DNA of 64,000 nucleotides from Liolophura sinensis (lineage: Eukaryota > Mollusca > Polyplacophora > Chitonida > Chitonidae). The DNA is taken from assembly GCF_032854445.1 (NCBI RefSeq), contig NC_088304.1, positions 15,227,850-15,291,849 on the forward strand. The letters run 5' to 3'. The position numbers were made by a program, and so were the translations under genes. Numbering within the stretch: position 1 is the stretch's first letter; the number at the start of each line of letters is the position of its first letter. The notes beneath the pieces are model-generated. The model saw only the letters and a program-made list of their open reading frames with translations, was not told the origin of the DNA and did not search any database. Of this stretch, positions 46,801-55,604 are shown piece after piece.

Positions 46801-46826
46801 ACGATATTCAGCTTCCCGGGCGATAG
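28760..46826 (+). CDS. GT22-family mannosyltransferase (ALG9/PIG-B/PIG-Z-like), 3 exons, 784 aa
   Basis: Multi-pass ER glycosyltransferase expected to use dolichol-phosphate-mannose in GPI-anchor or lipid-linked glycan assembly. Coding exons are 28760-29078, 44224-44417 and 44985-46826, joined in phases 1 and 0. An Asn-rich cytosolic N-terminus (about 1-65) is followed by a membrane segment (about 72-90) and the luminal motif HPDEVFQSVE (97-106), the acidic pair typical of GT22 enzymes. Further on come GTHTLMNS (about 219-226), several hydrophobic segments, DSWSYG and HKEMRF (about 464-469), which matches the HKE-RF / HQE-RF signature of PIG-B, PIG-Z and ALG9/12. A soluble C-terminal part of about 230 residues follows. 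An insert of about 50 polar residues (about 245-295) separates two membrane blocks. The HPDE motif and overall order favour PIG-Z (fourth mannose), but HKE-RF is more PIG-B-like, so I leave it at family level. A second copy starts at 63701. Intron 1 is 15.1 kb, intron 2 is 567 bp. Confidence 0.88.
29079..31590. other. GT22 intron 1, 5' part
   Basis: AT-rich intron DNA. A direct duplication of about 56 bp lies at 30476-30588 (GATTCATGCCACATACGTCT and GATTCATGACACACACGTCT). A worn SINE-A tail in minus orientation lies at about 30960-31040. No second gene was seen. Confidence 0.5.
31636..31806. repeat. AC/TA microsatellites flanked by an inverted CTACGTTTCTG pair
   Basis: About 19 AC units, then TA runs. 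The second TA run (about 31755-31806) sits between CTACGTTTCTG and CAGAAACGT, making a hairpin. Confidence 0.85.
31812..31925 (-). repeat. Inverted copy of the GT22 leader segment
   Basis: Reverse complement of 28479-28595, roughly 95% alike by eye. It lies directly after the TA hairpin and is followed by the palindromic block at 31935. Confidence 0.88.
31935..32238. repeat. Palindromic repeat cluster
   Basis: A 59-bp segment at 31935-31993 returns inverted at 32180-32238. Part of it (AGGCCAAATACTATGGGACA) is also duplicated directly at about 32029-32048. Between the arms is a second CTACGTTTCTG / CAGAAACGT hairpin (about 32116-32180). Confidence 0.85.
32240..34430. other. GT22 intron 1, middle part
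   Basis: No gene or window repeat family recognised; short homopolymer-rich stretch near 32770-32815. Confidence 0.45.
34432..34995 (+). repeat. 31-bp minisatellite interrupted by a SINE
   Basis: Units contain TATAGACATGTCTTCATGCC and ACATATGAATG. About five copies precede and five follow the SINE at 34586-34843. Confidence 0.92.
34586..34843 (+). mobile_element. SINE-A inserted in the 31-bp array, 14-bp target duplication
   Basis: Flanked by TCATGCCACATATG at 34572-34585 and 34844-34857, which is itself part of the array unit. The tail is pure A rather than AAAT repeats. The head is complete. Confidence 0.93.
35000..35445. other. GT22 intron 1, no feature recognised
   Basis: Non-coding DNA between the 31-bp array and repeat C. 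Confidence 0.4.
35449..35610 (+). repeat. Repeat C, copy 1 (single-unit form)
   Basis: GTGTGACCATTTGCTGACTA, TCACACTGTCG and CTGGTTTTA, then one copy of ATAAACCAGGATTCTGCTGG. The same segment is expanded into a tandem array in the copy at 55605-56215. Confidence 0.75.
35690..35885 (+). repeat. Repeat C, copy 2
   Basis: CTGTTTAAGTCATGGTGCTAG, ACAGTTACAATAAAATCCTG, TGACCATTTGCACGCTATCA and GTGCTCTGGTTAT align with the copies at 60640 and 54775. Confidence 0.7.
36066..36205 (+). mobile_element. SINE-B 5' half
   Basis: GCTTCGGGAGCGGTAGCTCC through AGGAAGTTGTAATTTCCTCG to GCAACGACTGGTTGACCCGT, then it stops. The 3' half is absent. Confidence 0.8.
36210..36880. other. GT22 intron 1, no feature recognised
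   Basis: AT-rich intron DNA without recognisable repeat or coding sequence. Confidence 0.4.
36885..37075 (+). repeat. 22-bp tandem repeat
   Basis: About eight units of roughly GGATTGGAGTGTCAATAATAAA. Confidence 0.85.
37080..38600. other. GT22 intron 1, no gene recognised
   Basis: The 83-codon frame at 37261-37512 has a mixed composition but no recognised family and no evident splice partner. Confidence 0.35.
38607..38860 (-). mobile_element. SINE-A, diverged, near full length
   Basis: Tail AATTTATTTACTTACCTACT, CAGCATGAGCTGGACTT and head block GCTAACCACCAGGCTACGGA are recognisable. Confidence 0.8.
38865..39970. other. GT22 intron 1, no gene recognised
   Basis: Contains a 93-codon frame (39308-39589) with a plausible mixed composition (FIEDDLIRGESLFKQRL) but no recognised family. 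Confidence 0.35.
39978..40085 (+). mobile_element. SINE-A, truncated at 5' end and deleted inside
   Basis: Begins at GTCGCTGTGAGTTCAAGTCC and jumps from GCGGATGGACGTGGC to the AAAT tail. Confidence 0.78.
40105..40142 (-). mobile_element. SINE-B fragment
   Basis: Only CAATTTTTCAGTCATATGAC and GACGAAGGATCATTAGG remain. Confidence 0.6.
40250..40337 (+). mobile_element. SINE-A tail fragment
   Basis: GAAATATTCTTGTGTAGGAC, then an expanded AAAT tail. Confidence 0.6.
40993..41316 (+). mobile_element. SINE-B, nearly complete apart from the head
   Basis: GGAGCGGTAGATCCAGGGTC, AAGTTGTAACTTCTTTGCTT, GTGCAACGACTGGTTGACCC, GCCTTCGGTAAGTCGTCTCA, CATATGACTGAAAAATGGTT and a CACT-type tail, in the order seen in the copy at 19647. 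Confidence 0.87.
41320..41810. other. GT22 intron 1, no feature recognised
   Basis: Non-coding DNA without recognisable family. Confidence 0.4.
41816..41962 (+). mobile_element. SINE-A 3' part
   Basis: The segment before CCACCATAATGCTGGCCGCC contains GGTCCGGTTTCCC-like words repeated three times, a small local duplication; then the normal tail follows. Confidence 0.8.
42115..43405. other. GT22 intron 1, late part
   Basis: A worn SINE-A tail in minus orientation lies at about 42115-42165. No gene was recognised; the 73-codon frame at 42781-43002 (minus) matches nothing known. Confidence 0.4.
43420..43691 (-). mobile_element. SINE-A, full length, 14-bp target duplication
   Basis: Flanked by AACTTTCATTAGGA at 43406-43419 and 43692-43705. 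It is close to consensus over its whole length, with both promoter boxes, and is probably the best template for the family in the window. Confidence 0.95.
43718..43789. repeat. 30-bp perfect-like hairpin
   Basis: Arms 43718-43747 and 43760-43789 pair over about 30 bp with one mismatch, with a 12-nt loop. The left arm starts ATGTTATATTTGCTACAATT. Confidence 0.93.
43797..43955 (-). mobile_element. SINE-C copy
   Basis: AGAATAATGTGACTGGGTGG, CATGATACTTCATGGCGGCA, CACCCTGCCACAAG and ATATGACTCCTCCTCG match the copy at 22118. Confidence 0.6.
44224..44417 (+). CDS. GT22 gene, coding exon 2
   Basis: Acceptor is TTCTTCCCAACAG|TG; donor is TTG|GTAAGT. Encodes VAFSELHGYGFRAYEFLPPP then an Arg/Gln-rich loop and LGMHSLRSFLYPRVFVLVML. 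This continues HPDEVFQSVE exactly where the family has its [Y/W]EF...RS block, which supports the long splice across intron 1. Confidence 0.88.
44466..44700 (-). mobile_element. SINE-E copy (GT22 intron 2)
   Basis: Starts with an ATTT-rich tail (minus orientation), then GACTTAATGCCGTGC, ATGGCGGCTAGG, GAGTGCCCGGAAT and TTGGCAAACCCCCTGAC. It occupies about 40% of intron 2. Confidence 0.6.
44985..46826 (+). CDS. GT22 gene, coding exon 3 (main body) and stop
   Basis: Acceptor is CCTTGTTTCAG|G. A single 613-residue open stretch holds most membrane segments, GTHTLMNS, the HKEMRF signature and the soluble C-terminal part ending DIQLPGR. One uninterrupted exon of 1.8 kb is unusual beside the short first two exons. 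The frame is open without any break, so the gene looks functional. Confidence 0.93.
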   Translation, partial: VAKVFHAAVTSTLPLATYFFTSTVFHCHDIASLSSILVAFSVHLTVFGTHTLMNSFFAPIVLLCLVPILKNFLENKESEGEYSTSGSLNGTRSNGFIEVPKEHKRQCNGYLSDETPRVNNGMAGEWNRPLVLFLSGLMLGVTCYIRIDLGLFLALIIAPHCLRTRSNQVLLTFDLQVFLPIILGFVSGMLLGGLEDSWSYGVWFLSPYQWLRFNVGFDFATLLFGKQDLDYYLKRIVTHNFSLVCLSASLVTVLIYAAISHEFRRAQGRNLTLLLKLFIPSVFLFIIYTLKGHKEMRFVHNPLVLLIIVYSSAILLALKHIFSRDLTRTRVKWIVYLCVSLYIFNQWRVMPTPVDQSNKPWVYNSGWDSNHVNDCFDFIGQQSDVRGVFVDRSIHTSAAFSVLRQDVPLLSLIHYELYEFGTTAYLPLSSVTIFGRKDTVNVRTLSSISNYISIYNSHEYLLKLLLKRKDYNYLVMKKEKTFINRGYEQVYSSGTMKVLRRTFDKGAEEYLAKLADSLPIGTNATILEYEGSWLLTFGLLQLAEERLLTALQLGNPTARLFQILVKTFLEQNKFNHARKAEQLCIDSLGLDTCRTPQPRIILHEGYDIQLPGR

Positions 46827-48080
46827 CAACGTGAGAAACATACTACCTGTTCAAGTATTTAGTGTTTCACCAATTTTGTTTCTTGAAGATGGAGGCAGAG
46901 GAAGATACTATTGACAATGTCGGAGAAAAGCTCAAATTTTTGGTATAAAAACCGAGATTAGTAAAATTTAGTGCAGGTATTGTATTATAAATGAATCAGG
47001 CCAACGCACCAGTATATTTAAATCACGGACAGCGTGAAGAAAAATCAAAGAGAACAGGTTTTCATCCACCAATTTCAACTTTTAGTTTCTCTGGCTTAAA
47101 TGCTGATTTCTGCTATGGGAAGCGAATACATGTAGCTTTAACTTCATACGTTTGTCTTTTAGCCTGGTGGCGCTGTGACCTGGCTTATACCTGTAGGACA
47201 ACAGTATGACAGACCAGAGGCCGGATTCACGAACCATTTTAACGTTACGATATACGTAACTGAGCTACGTAATGCCAACCGTGCTGGCATATATGTGCGC
47301 GCAAACATACGAGATCTTCGTGTATCCGGTTCCGGACTGACGTCAGGTTGCTGAATATCACGTCTACTATCATAAAGCATAATCTTCAAACATACCACAA
47401 AAGTTTTAATGCAGAAAGGTTTCCTATTTTCTCACGAAGAAGTTGTTGATGTTATATGTTATTGTTATGTCCTGTAATTATTTAATTGTGTAGAATAGTA
47501 ACTTATTTCAATAATGGCTGCCTTGTTTGTTTGTCTTTTTAATTATTTCGATTAAGATATTTTTAACTGTGAAGAATGCAGATGACATTGAAAAGTTAAA
47601 ACGCAAGTATAGCTACAGTGCTTGTAAAATCTTTGTTGTTTACTGCACTGCATCACTCTATGCCTCTCGTTTTCTATATATACTAGTTATGTAGGCAAAG
47701 ACAAAGGCAACATTGCTAGAAACTGCCGCCTGACACATACATGTACAGTAGGTCATTTACAGAAAGTATGTGACAAATTTTGATCATTTTTTCACCAATG
47801 CTCTTTAGGTTCTGTTAAATATTCGATAACATCACTTGGAGGTATTTGTCAAGACATCAACTTAAAGACAGTTTTCGAAAGGTTCTTAGAATACGTCTTT
47901 AATGTTAGTTTAGTCTGGCGTTATTTCTCCCCCCATCGCATTTGCATTGGTGCACGTCGTATTGTCTTATTCTCGTAAATTCTTGGTTTGAAACTTACAA
48001 ATTTTAAATTTGTTTACATCCTTTCCATATTTACTTTTTTATCATCTCAATGAACGAATAAAAAACTGACTTGACTTTAA
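46827..48080 (+). other. GT22 3' flank / probable 3' UTR
   Basis: AT-rich DNA with an AATAAA at 48057. No further coding sequence seen. Confidence 0.45.
48057..48062 (+). promoter_or_regulatory. Candidate polyadenylation signal for the GT22 gene
   Basis: An AATAAA lies 1.2 kb after the stop at 46826, downstream of T-rich DNA with no other gene between. It is the best candidate seen for the transcript end; transcript data would be needed to prove it. Confidence 0.35.
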
Positions 48081-48089
48081 TAACTGAAA

Positions 48090-49310
48090 TGTTGTGTTTC
48101 ATTTATAACAAATTTAAGTAATGCTACTACTCTTAAATAACTGAATGGCCAGGGTTCTGAATGGTTGGTTCTTTCTTCTGGGACTATAGGCGTTATCGGC
48201 GTGAGTACAAAAAGGGTTCATAAAGTTTCTCAAAGGGGCCGTAAAGTTACGCCGGTCCCAAGTGTCAAGTTAACGTATACCGTTCACAATGATTAAAGGC
48301 CGTTAAGAACGCTTTGAAAAGCAGACCTCAGGGGGCTCATTCCACACAGCCATTTCTGACTGACAGCCAAGATTTGAAACCTTATCACCATGCTTAAATT
48401 TTTGGTACTAACCTAGAAGTTGACATTTTGACACATTTCTTTTAAGATAACATTTGCTCAGGTGGTAATGATTTTTATTTCAAGGCCAAAAAATAACCAC
48501 TAAAATTGCGTTTCAAATTCGCATGACGTTCAAGTGAGGCATATCACAAATCACGTGTTGCCATGGTAACTACCCTGCTGCCAGCGCATCATCTTCACAA
48601 TTCAACATTTAATGTTGACATTGACATTAAACCTTTAACGTTCAAGTTTCGAAATGTTGAAAAAGACTACACCTCATGGGATATCCATTCAAATGTGTTT
48701 TAGCAGGCAGTAGGTATGGATTGGTTTCACAGTGGTTTGTTAAAAACATCACAAAAAAACACACTGTACGTGATTGTTATTTTACAGCGTTTCGGAAGAA
48801 GATCTTTCCATCATCAGGTAAGTAACAACACATTCTGCCTGGAGTAACGACCTACATACCACAGGAAACATACTGACTTCAGACCTCAGCCGACTTAGCG
48901 AGAGCGTAAGAACGCACTCATTGGTCAAAGGGCAATCGGAAGCGACGAGAGCGATTACTCAGCGAAGTCGTATGTTGTTTATTGTAACAGTCAGGAAATC
49001 CTCTAGGCTGAAACTCTCACCAGTGTCACAGGGTCATGTAAGCTTGATGACAACCATTTCTTTTCAAACAGAAATTGAAAAACGGTCACAGAGTTTTCAG
49101 ATGGCGCTAAATGTTTTCCACATGATTTACACCGTAACGAAGATTATTTTCCTTATAGGGACCAGGTTTATGAGCAAACGGAAGTTCGAAATAGTCTCCT
49201 TCTATCTCCCAACATTTCACAAAACAAAAGAAAGAAAACTAAGAACATGTTATATGAAATGACAGGACGTCATGTTGCTTAGTTTAGCTTCACATAGATT
49301 GTTTCATGGG
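48090..49310. other. Intergenic, no gene recognised
   Basis: A 113-codon frame (48921-49262) is Lys/Arg/Ser-rich and unlike any known family. Confidence 0.4.
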
Positions 49311-49317
49311 CCATTCG

Positions 49318-49440
49318 TGGCGTGCATTGATCGCAATACTGGTACATCCAGTTTGAGTGGAGAAATGTAGCAATCAGAAGTGCATTGATTGCACTACTGG
49401 TACACCCAGATTCAACGGAGAAATGTTTGCAATCAAAACA
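49318..49440 (+). repeat. Two-copy direct repeat of about 60 bp
   Basis: GTGCATTGATCGCAATACTG and GTGCATTGATTGCACTACTG start the two units, each running through GGAGAAATGT and GCAATCA. Confidence 0.8.
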
Positions 49441-49514
49441 GGAAAGTTCAGCATTGCACTACTTTCCTTAACAGGAGTGACTATGGAAATAGTTACTAGT
49501 ACCTGCTGGTAATT

Positions 49515-49905
49515 ATACTTAAGCATGTACAAGGTCAGATTTTAAGGAAGATGTACGCTAAGTTTCGTCGGAAAAGGTTCGTTACTTTAGGAAGACTTGC
49601 ATGGAGAAAATCTGAATACCAGTACGTGGAAAAGTACAATTACAAAAAGTCTTAAATAGGAAAATAATTACCTTTGTGCCGTTAAACTTAAGCCTTCGTA
49701 AGTTCAGATAATAGGCAAGATGTATGGTAAGTTTCACATAAAGCAGTACAGTAGTTTGGGAGGTGGGGGGGGGGGGCGGGGGGGGTGTCATGGACGAAAT
49801 CTGAATGCATGGATAGCACTGATACACAAAGTCCCAAATCTTAAGCATGCACACGTTCAGATAATAGTCAAGACGTATGGTGAGTTTCATCAGACTGCCA
49901 GAAAG
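49515..49905 (+). repeat. Diverged direct repeat of about 165 bp, 2.4 copies
   Basis: Starts TTAAGCATGTACAAGGTCAG, TTAAGCCTTCGTAAGTTCAG and TTAAGCATGCACACGTTCAG head the three copies. The second holds a G run at about 49766-49787. Confidence 0.75.
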
Positions 49906-49929
49906 ACGGCCAGACAGGATATTTCCAAT

Positions 49930-50828
49930 ATACCCACGTTGAGGGGTGTTTAAAAGGAAAACTACCGGACCTGGAAATGTAGGTTCTACATGATCTTGAC
50001 AAACTACATAGTACATGTAGATAAAACGATTATAAGTTTTCATAACACCTCGTGTAATGTATCACTTCGCTGTAATGACGAACAATAATCAAAGCCTTCA
50101 TTTCAAAGGAATCCAACGGGTCAAGGGATCTGCATGGTTCTTTTCCAATTTTAGGCTTCGGAGTCATTGAAAATTGAAGTCTCCTAGAAGACATTTTAGC
50201 CAAGTCTCAACTCATCGTCAAAAAATGTTGAGATGACTGACAGACCTTTCCCATATCCATCATTCTGGTCTTGTGACAGAAACCACCATAGCGATGATAC
50301 AATGTGCCAAAGTCATTTCATTAGTTCATTCATTGCGATGACAGGTGTCATACCCCGTGGTCACATGATCTATGCACGGGTCACAGTGAAGCGATGTCAA
50401 CAATCTATAAATGAAAGACTGTGGGGCACGCCGTGTTTGTATGTTGATATATTCCCTTCGTTTATATTTGCCTTTGTGGTTGTATCATTTACATATCAGT
50501 ATGGGTTGAATGAAATGTGTGACAAGAACGTAGTAATGTCGCCCCTCAGGAAAAAATAACCTGACTTCACTTCATTTACTGTGAGTTTGTGAAAGAACAC
50601 CGATAGATGCATCATAAAAAAGTGTTGTTGTTGAAAGGAAAGCTCATATCGTAATATTGGATGGCGCCAGTTTGTACTATATGACACTGAATATGAAAAC
50701 ATTTTTTCCTCGATGCATCAATGAACCTAGCAACGCCATTATTCATGTTATGGTTGAATGACTTTAGCACTGTGTGGTCACATCGTATTATTAACATGAG
50801 AGTTTCTATGTACAGTAGCCTGATCTGA
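49930..50828. other. Intergenic, no gene recognised
   Basis: The 108-codon frame at 50233-50559 has mixed composition but no recognised family. Confidence 0.4.
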
Positions 50829-51062
50829 AACCTCTGTGGCATTGTGGTTAAGGTACTAGCGCAGTGCAGTGACCCAGGAACCTCCCACCAATACGTCGAT
50901 GTGAGTTCAAATCCAGCTTATGTGCTGACATCCTCTCCGGTCGTAAGTGGGAAGGTTTGACAGCAATTGTGGGTTTCACCAGGGCTTGGACCGGTTTCCT
51001 CCGTCCACGACGTTGCCGCTGTCGTTTAAGTGCAATATTTACCAATCAAATAAATACATAAA
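50829..51062 (+). mobile_element. SINE-A, diverged
   Basis: Head AACCTCTGTGGCATTGTGGT, B-box region GAGTTCAAATCCAGC and tail ACCAATCAAATAAATACATA are present. Confidence 0.8.
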
Positions 51063-51176
51063 ATATCATTTTGATATATTAATATCCTTACACTAGTATA
51101 CCAGACAGAGTCTTGGAACTTCACCGTCGCTCACCCACCTTCAATGCAGCTAAACACAAGCACAGAAAGAAACATT

Positions 51177-51386
51177 CGCGCGCTAGCGCAGCGTAATGAC
51201 CCAGGAGTCTCTCACCAAAGCGGTCGCTGTGACTTAAATTCCAACTCATGCTGGCTTCCTCTCCGGTCCTACGTGGGAAAGTCTTCCAGCAACCTGCGGA
51301 TGGTCGTGGGTTTCCCCCAGACTCTGCCCGGTTTCCACCCACCATAACGCTGGTCGCCATCGTATAAGTGAAATATTCTTGAAAGT
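51177..51386 (+). mobile_element. SINE-A lacking both ends
   Basis: Runs from GCGCGCTAGCGCAGCGTAAT to GTGAAATATTCTTGAA. The A box and the AAAT tail are missing. Confidence 0.82.
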
Positions 51387-51654
51387 CTATAGCATAAAAT
51401 GTCCGATTTAGATTCAAACTCATAACTTCATTTTGCAAATATTTATTCTTACATAGTGTATAACAACAGTCGACCACTAAAGGGATTACATGGCTATGGC
51501 GTCAGAAGATGCATGTTCTACATCACGCACAAAATAACAGTTATTCTAGACAAGATCAAAAGGAAAACTACAAGGAAGAGGGTAAAATAAATTTTAACTG
51601 CACCAAACTAAAATGGGCGATCAAAAGTACCCAGGAATGGGCTAACAAAACTAT

Positions 51655-53310
51655 ACAGCAATAACCGATCAGAACTTCACAGTAATGAATATCAAAAGTA
51701 AACAGTAATGACCGATCAGAACTTCACAGTAACGATTATCAGAACCAACAGTAATGACCGATCAGAACTTCACAGTAATAACCGATCAGAACTTCACAGT
51801 AACGATTATCAGAACCAACAGTAATGACCGATCAGAACTTCACAGTAACGATTATCAGAACCAACAGTAATGACCGATCAGACCTTCACAGTAATAACCG
51901 ATCAGAACTTCACAGTAACGATTATCAGAACCAACAGTAATGACCGATCAGAACTTCACAGTAATGACCGATCAGAACTTCACAGTAACGATTATCAGAA
52001 CCAACAGTAATGACCGATCGGAACTTCACAGTAATGACCGATCAGAACTTCACAGTAACGACTATCAGAACCAACAGTAATGACCGATCAGAACTTCACA
52101 GTAACGATTATCAGAACTACGCAGCAATGATCGATCAGAACTTTACCGTAATGGATATCTAAACCTGACCAATCAGAACAACACAGGAACGAATATCAGA
52201 ACTTCACAGCTATGACCGATCAGAACTGCAGAGTAATGACCGATTGGAACTTCACAGGAATGGCAGATCAGATCTACACAGGAATGAACGATCAAAACTT
52301 CGCCGTAATGAATATCAGAACTAAACAGTGATGACCAATCAAAACAACACAGTAATGAATATCAGAACTTCACTGTAAAGACGAATCAAAACTGCACGGT
52401 AATGACCGATCAGACCTTCACAGTAAAGACCAATCAGACCTACACAGCAATGACCAATCAGAACTTTACAGTAATGACCGATCAGACCTACACAGCAATG
52501 ACCGATTATAACTACACAGTAATGGCCAATCATAACTACACAGGAAAGACCGATCAGACCTACACAGCAATGACCCATCAGAACTACACAGTAATGATCG
52601 ATCAGAACTACACAGTAATGATCGATCAGATCTACACGGTGATGACTGTTCAGAACTACACAGTAATGATCAATCAGAACTTCACAGTAATGACCGATCA
52701 GAACTACACAGCTATGACCGATCAGAACTACACAGCTATGACCGATCAGAACTACACAGCTATGACCAATCAGAACTACACAGTAATGACCAATCAGACC
52801 TTCTCAGTAATGACCGATCAGAACTACACAGTAATGACCGATCACAACTACACAATAATGACGGATCAGAACTTCACAGTAATGAACGATCAAAACTTCA
52901 CAGTAATGACCGATCAGACATACACAGCAATGACCAATCAGAACTACACAGTAATGACCGATCAGAACTTCACAGCAATAACCGATCAGAACTACACACC
53001 TATGACCGGTTATAACTACACAGTAATGGCCAATCATAACTACACAGGAAAGATCGATCAGAACTACACAGTAATGATCGATCAGATCTACACAGTAATG
53101 ACCGTTCAGATCTTCACACTAATGACCAATCAGAACTACACAGTAATGACCAATCAGAACTGCACAATAATGATCAATAAGAACTACACAGTAAGAAACG
53201 ATCAGAATTTCACAATAAAGACCGATCATAACTACACAATAATGACCGATCATAACTACACAATAATGATGGATCAGAACTTCACATTAGTGACACGACC
53301 AGAACTACAC
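51655..53310 (+). repeat. 24-bp minisatellite, first array
   Basis: Dozens of units of ATGACCGATCAGAACTACAC plus AGTA. In 52402-53310 units stay in one frame and give an open frame of 307 codons of MTDQNYTV-like repeats, each with an N-x-T word. Before 52402, units of other lengths (about 23) break the frame. The minus strand is open too, which argues for repeat artefact. Confidence 0.92.
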
Positions 53311-53314
53311 AATA

Positions 53315-53830
53315 ATGGGTCATAAGAAACGTTCAATACTGGGAAATCAGAACTGCACCTTAATGGGCTATCAGAACAGCACACTAATGGGCCATCAGAA
53401 CAACATAGTAATGGGCAATCAGAACTACACCGTTATGGGCCATCAGAATTGCACTGTAATGGGCCATCAGGACTACACAGTAATGGACCATCAGAGGTGC
53501 ACTGTAATGGGCCATCAGAACTACACAGTAATGGGCCATGAGCACTGCACTGTAATAGGCCATCAGAGGTGTAATGTAATGGACCATCTGAACTGCACTG
53601 TCATGGGCCATCAGAACTGCACTGTAATAGGCTATCAGAACTACATAGTAATGGGCCATCAGAACTGCACTGTAATGGGCCATCAGAGGTGCACTGTAAT
53701 GGGACATCAGAACTGCACTGTAATAGGCCAGCAGAGGTGCACAGTAATGGACCGTCTGAACTGCACTGCCATGGGCCATCAGAACTGCACTGTAATAGGC
53801 CATCAGAACTACACTGTAATGGGCTTGGTA
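53315..53830 (+). repeat. 24-bp minisatellite, second array (related unit)
   Basis: About 21 units of ATGGGCCATCAGAACTGCAC plus TGTA, 24 bp like the first array but with a different, shared set of bases. The open frame spells MGHQNCTV repeats and is shifted by one base from that of the first array. Confidence 0.92.
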
Positions 53831-53879
53831 AGAAACGTTACATTACATTCTACAGGGATATCAGGGTTAAACCGTAGTA

Positions 53880-54770
53880 GCACTGGACATTATAGTGCTG
53901 TTTTGTTTGTAACTAGACAGTTTAGCGCTCTGTTGTAACTAGGCAGTTTAGTGCCCTTTTGTTTGTAACTATTCATGCGAGCTTAAACTGTAGAACTACT
54001 TGTATTTGCCTTACGACAGACTGTGTGCATGATAAAAATGCGTCAACCAGGATCAAGTTTGGTGGCTCAAGGAAAATACAGTAATGAGCATGCGCAAATG
54101 GATTATCGGTCGGATTTTGAAAATTTTAAAAACACATTCAAGATGTCAATGGATTTCTCATTATGGAAGACAATGCTCGTCCGCGTCGTGCCAGTGTGAT
54201 AAATGTCTTCCTTGAACATTAAGGCATTGAGCATATGCAATGGCCTGCCAATTTTCACTGTCTCAATACCCAATGAACATTTGTGAGGTCAGTTGAAACA
54301 AGCGGTGTATCGCCGTGTTATGATGAGGTCCGATCTTAATGACGTTAGACACCTGCTTCAGGAAGAGTGGTAAGTCAACCCTTAAAATCGGACCACACGC
54401 CTTATTGACAAGATGTGAGCTCGATGTCTCAGTGTGATACAAAAACGTGGTGGTTACACCAGATTTTAACATTACCTGGTCGTAGTTAGTCAAAATTATC
54501 TTTAATTTGTTTGTAAAATTTTTGAAAATCCGTCCGGTAATGCACTTGTGCATGCTCATCTGTATCTACGTGTTAATCAGTGCATTTACGCATGCTCCTT
54601 GGAGCACATCTTTTTCTACAGGGTAATCCTTGCTACAGTATGTTGACTTGATTACCGCGGTGCCATGTGCAAAATTTCACAACGATTGGGCAAATATCTT
54701 GGTAAATGTCAAGCACTGTTTGGTGGGGAACTTACTTTTGATACACTGTTTATAATAATAAAAACAGCAT
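53880..54770. other. Intergenic, no gene recognised
   Basis: Small direct repeats of GTGCTGTTTTGTTTGTAACT-type words at about 53895-53975; otherwise nothing recognisable. Confidence 0.4.
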
Positions 54771-54774
54771 TGAG

Positions 54775-54995
54775 AGTAAAACCAGAGTAGCGACGACAGT
54801 GTGATAGTTGGCAAAGGGTCACATGTGACCGGTGAAATACGGCCTCTTGTCATTTTATCTCAGTTGGGGTTTTATTCTGACTGTTCATGTAAATATATAA
54901 ATAGTAACAAATTACACCGCTCTCGCACCATGGCTTCAGCAGAATTATGTAAAAAAATTCAATGATGTTGAGTTCGATTTATTAGACGTCACTAG
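54775..54995 (-). repeat. Repeat C, copy 3
   Basis: ACCAGAGTAGCGACGACAGT, GTCACATGTGACC, TCAGTTGGGGTTTTATTCTG and GTTCATGTAAATATATAA, complementary to the copy at 60640. Confidence 0.75.
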
Positions 54996-54999
54996 TGTA

Positions 55000-55600
55000 C
55001 AATTAAAAACAGAAAACACTAACGTGAAGTGTATGTAAAATGAAATATCATTAAACATTGTCTTTAAAAATAGCTTAATTTAAATTTTCCTGAAAATGGT
55101 GGCGTGTTCTGTCCACATCGGGGCCTATGCCGTTGCATCAGGTTTTTGCCACTTATCACGTATCATTCAAAATGCGTATACATATAGATCTAAATGCATT
55201 CGCCGCAAAAAATATTAATGTGACGTCACTGATCCCTCTGGGTCAGTGTATATAGACCATCGTTTAATCTGATCTAAAAGAAAAAAATAAGTCTTACTTT
55301 TTTCCTGTAGATTGATATATCACCTCATAAATACTTCATTTTAAATAGAGGGTTTTTTGCATTGAACTCCAGTTCTGGCTGGTTCGGCTGAGGCGTTAAG
55401 TCTGGAGAGTTGTCAGGTACTTGGGGAAGGGCGGCGGTTTACTCCCATGGTTGTCCTCGTAAAAATGGTTGTATACTCGTCATTTCTACGGCTTTGGATG
55501 ACAGAAACAAACACAGAACGGCTGTGAGAAGCTGTTAGTTTTCCAAATAATATTTGTTCTTGGAAACAGAAGAAAAGGTATAAAAGACTACAACATTAGA
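55000..55600. other. Intergenic, no gene recognised
   Basis: AT-rich DNA between two copies of repeat C. A single-copy spacer of the same family may be hidden here. Confidence 0.35.
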
Positions 55601-55604
55601 TCGT

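Noticed and set aside
52402-53938. Two open frames of 307 and 207 codons as genes for repeat-rich glycoproteins
   Set aside because: They are products of 24-bp arrays, in different frames, open on both strands, with no signal peptide or unique ends. They are kept as repeats with a test proposed.
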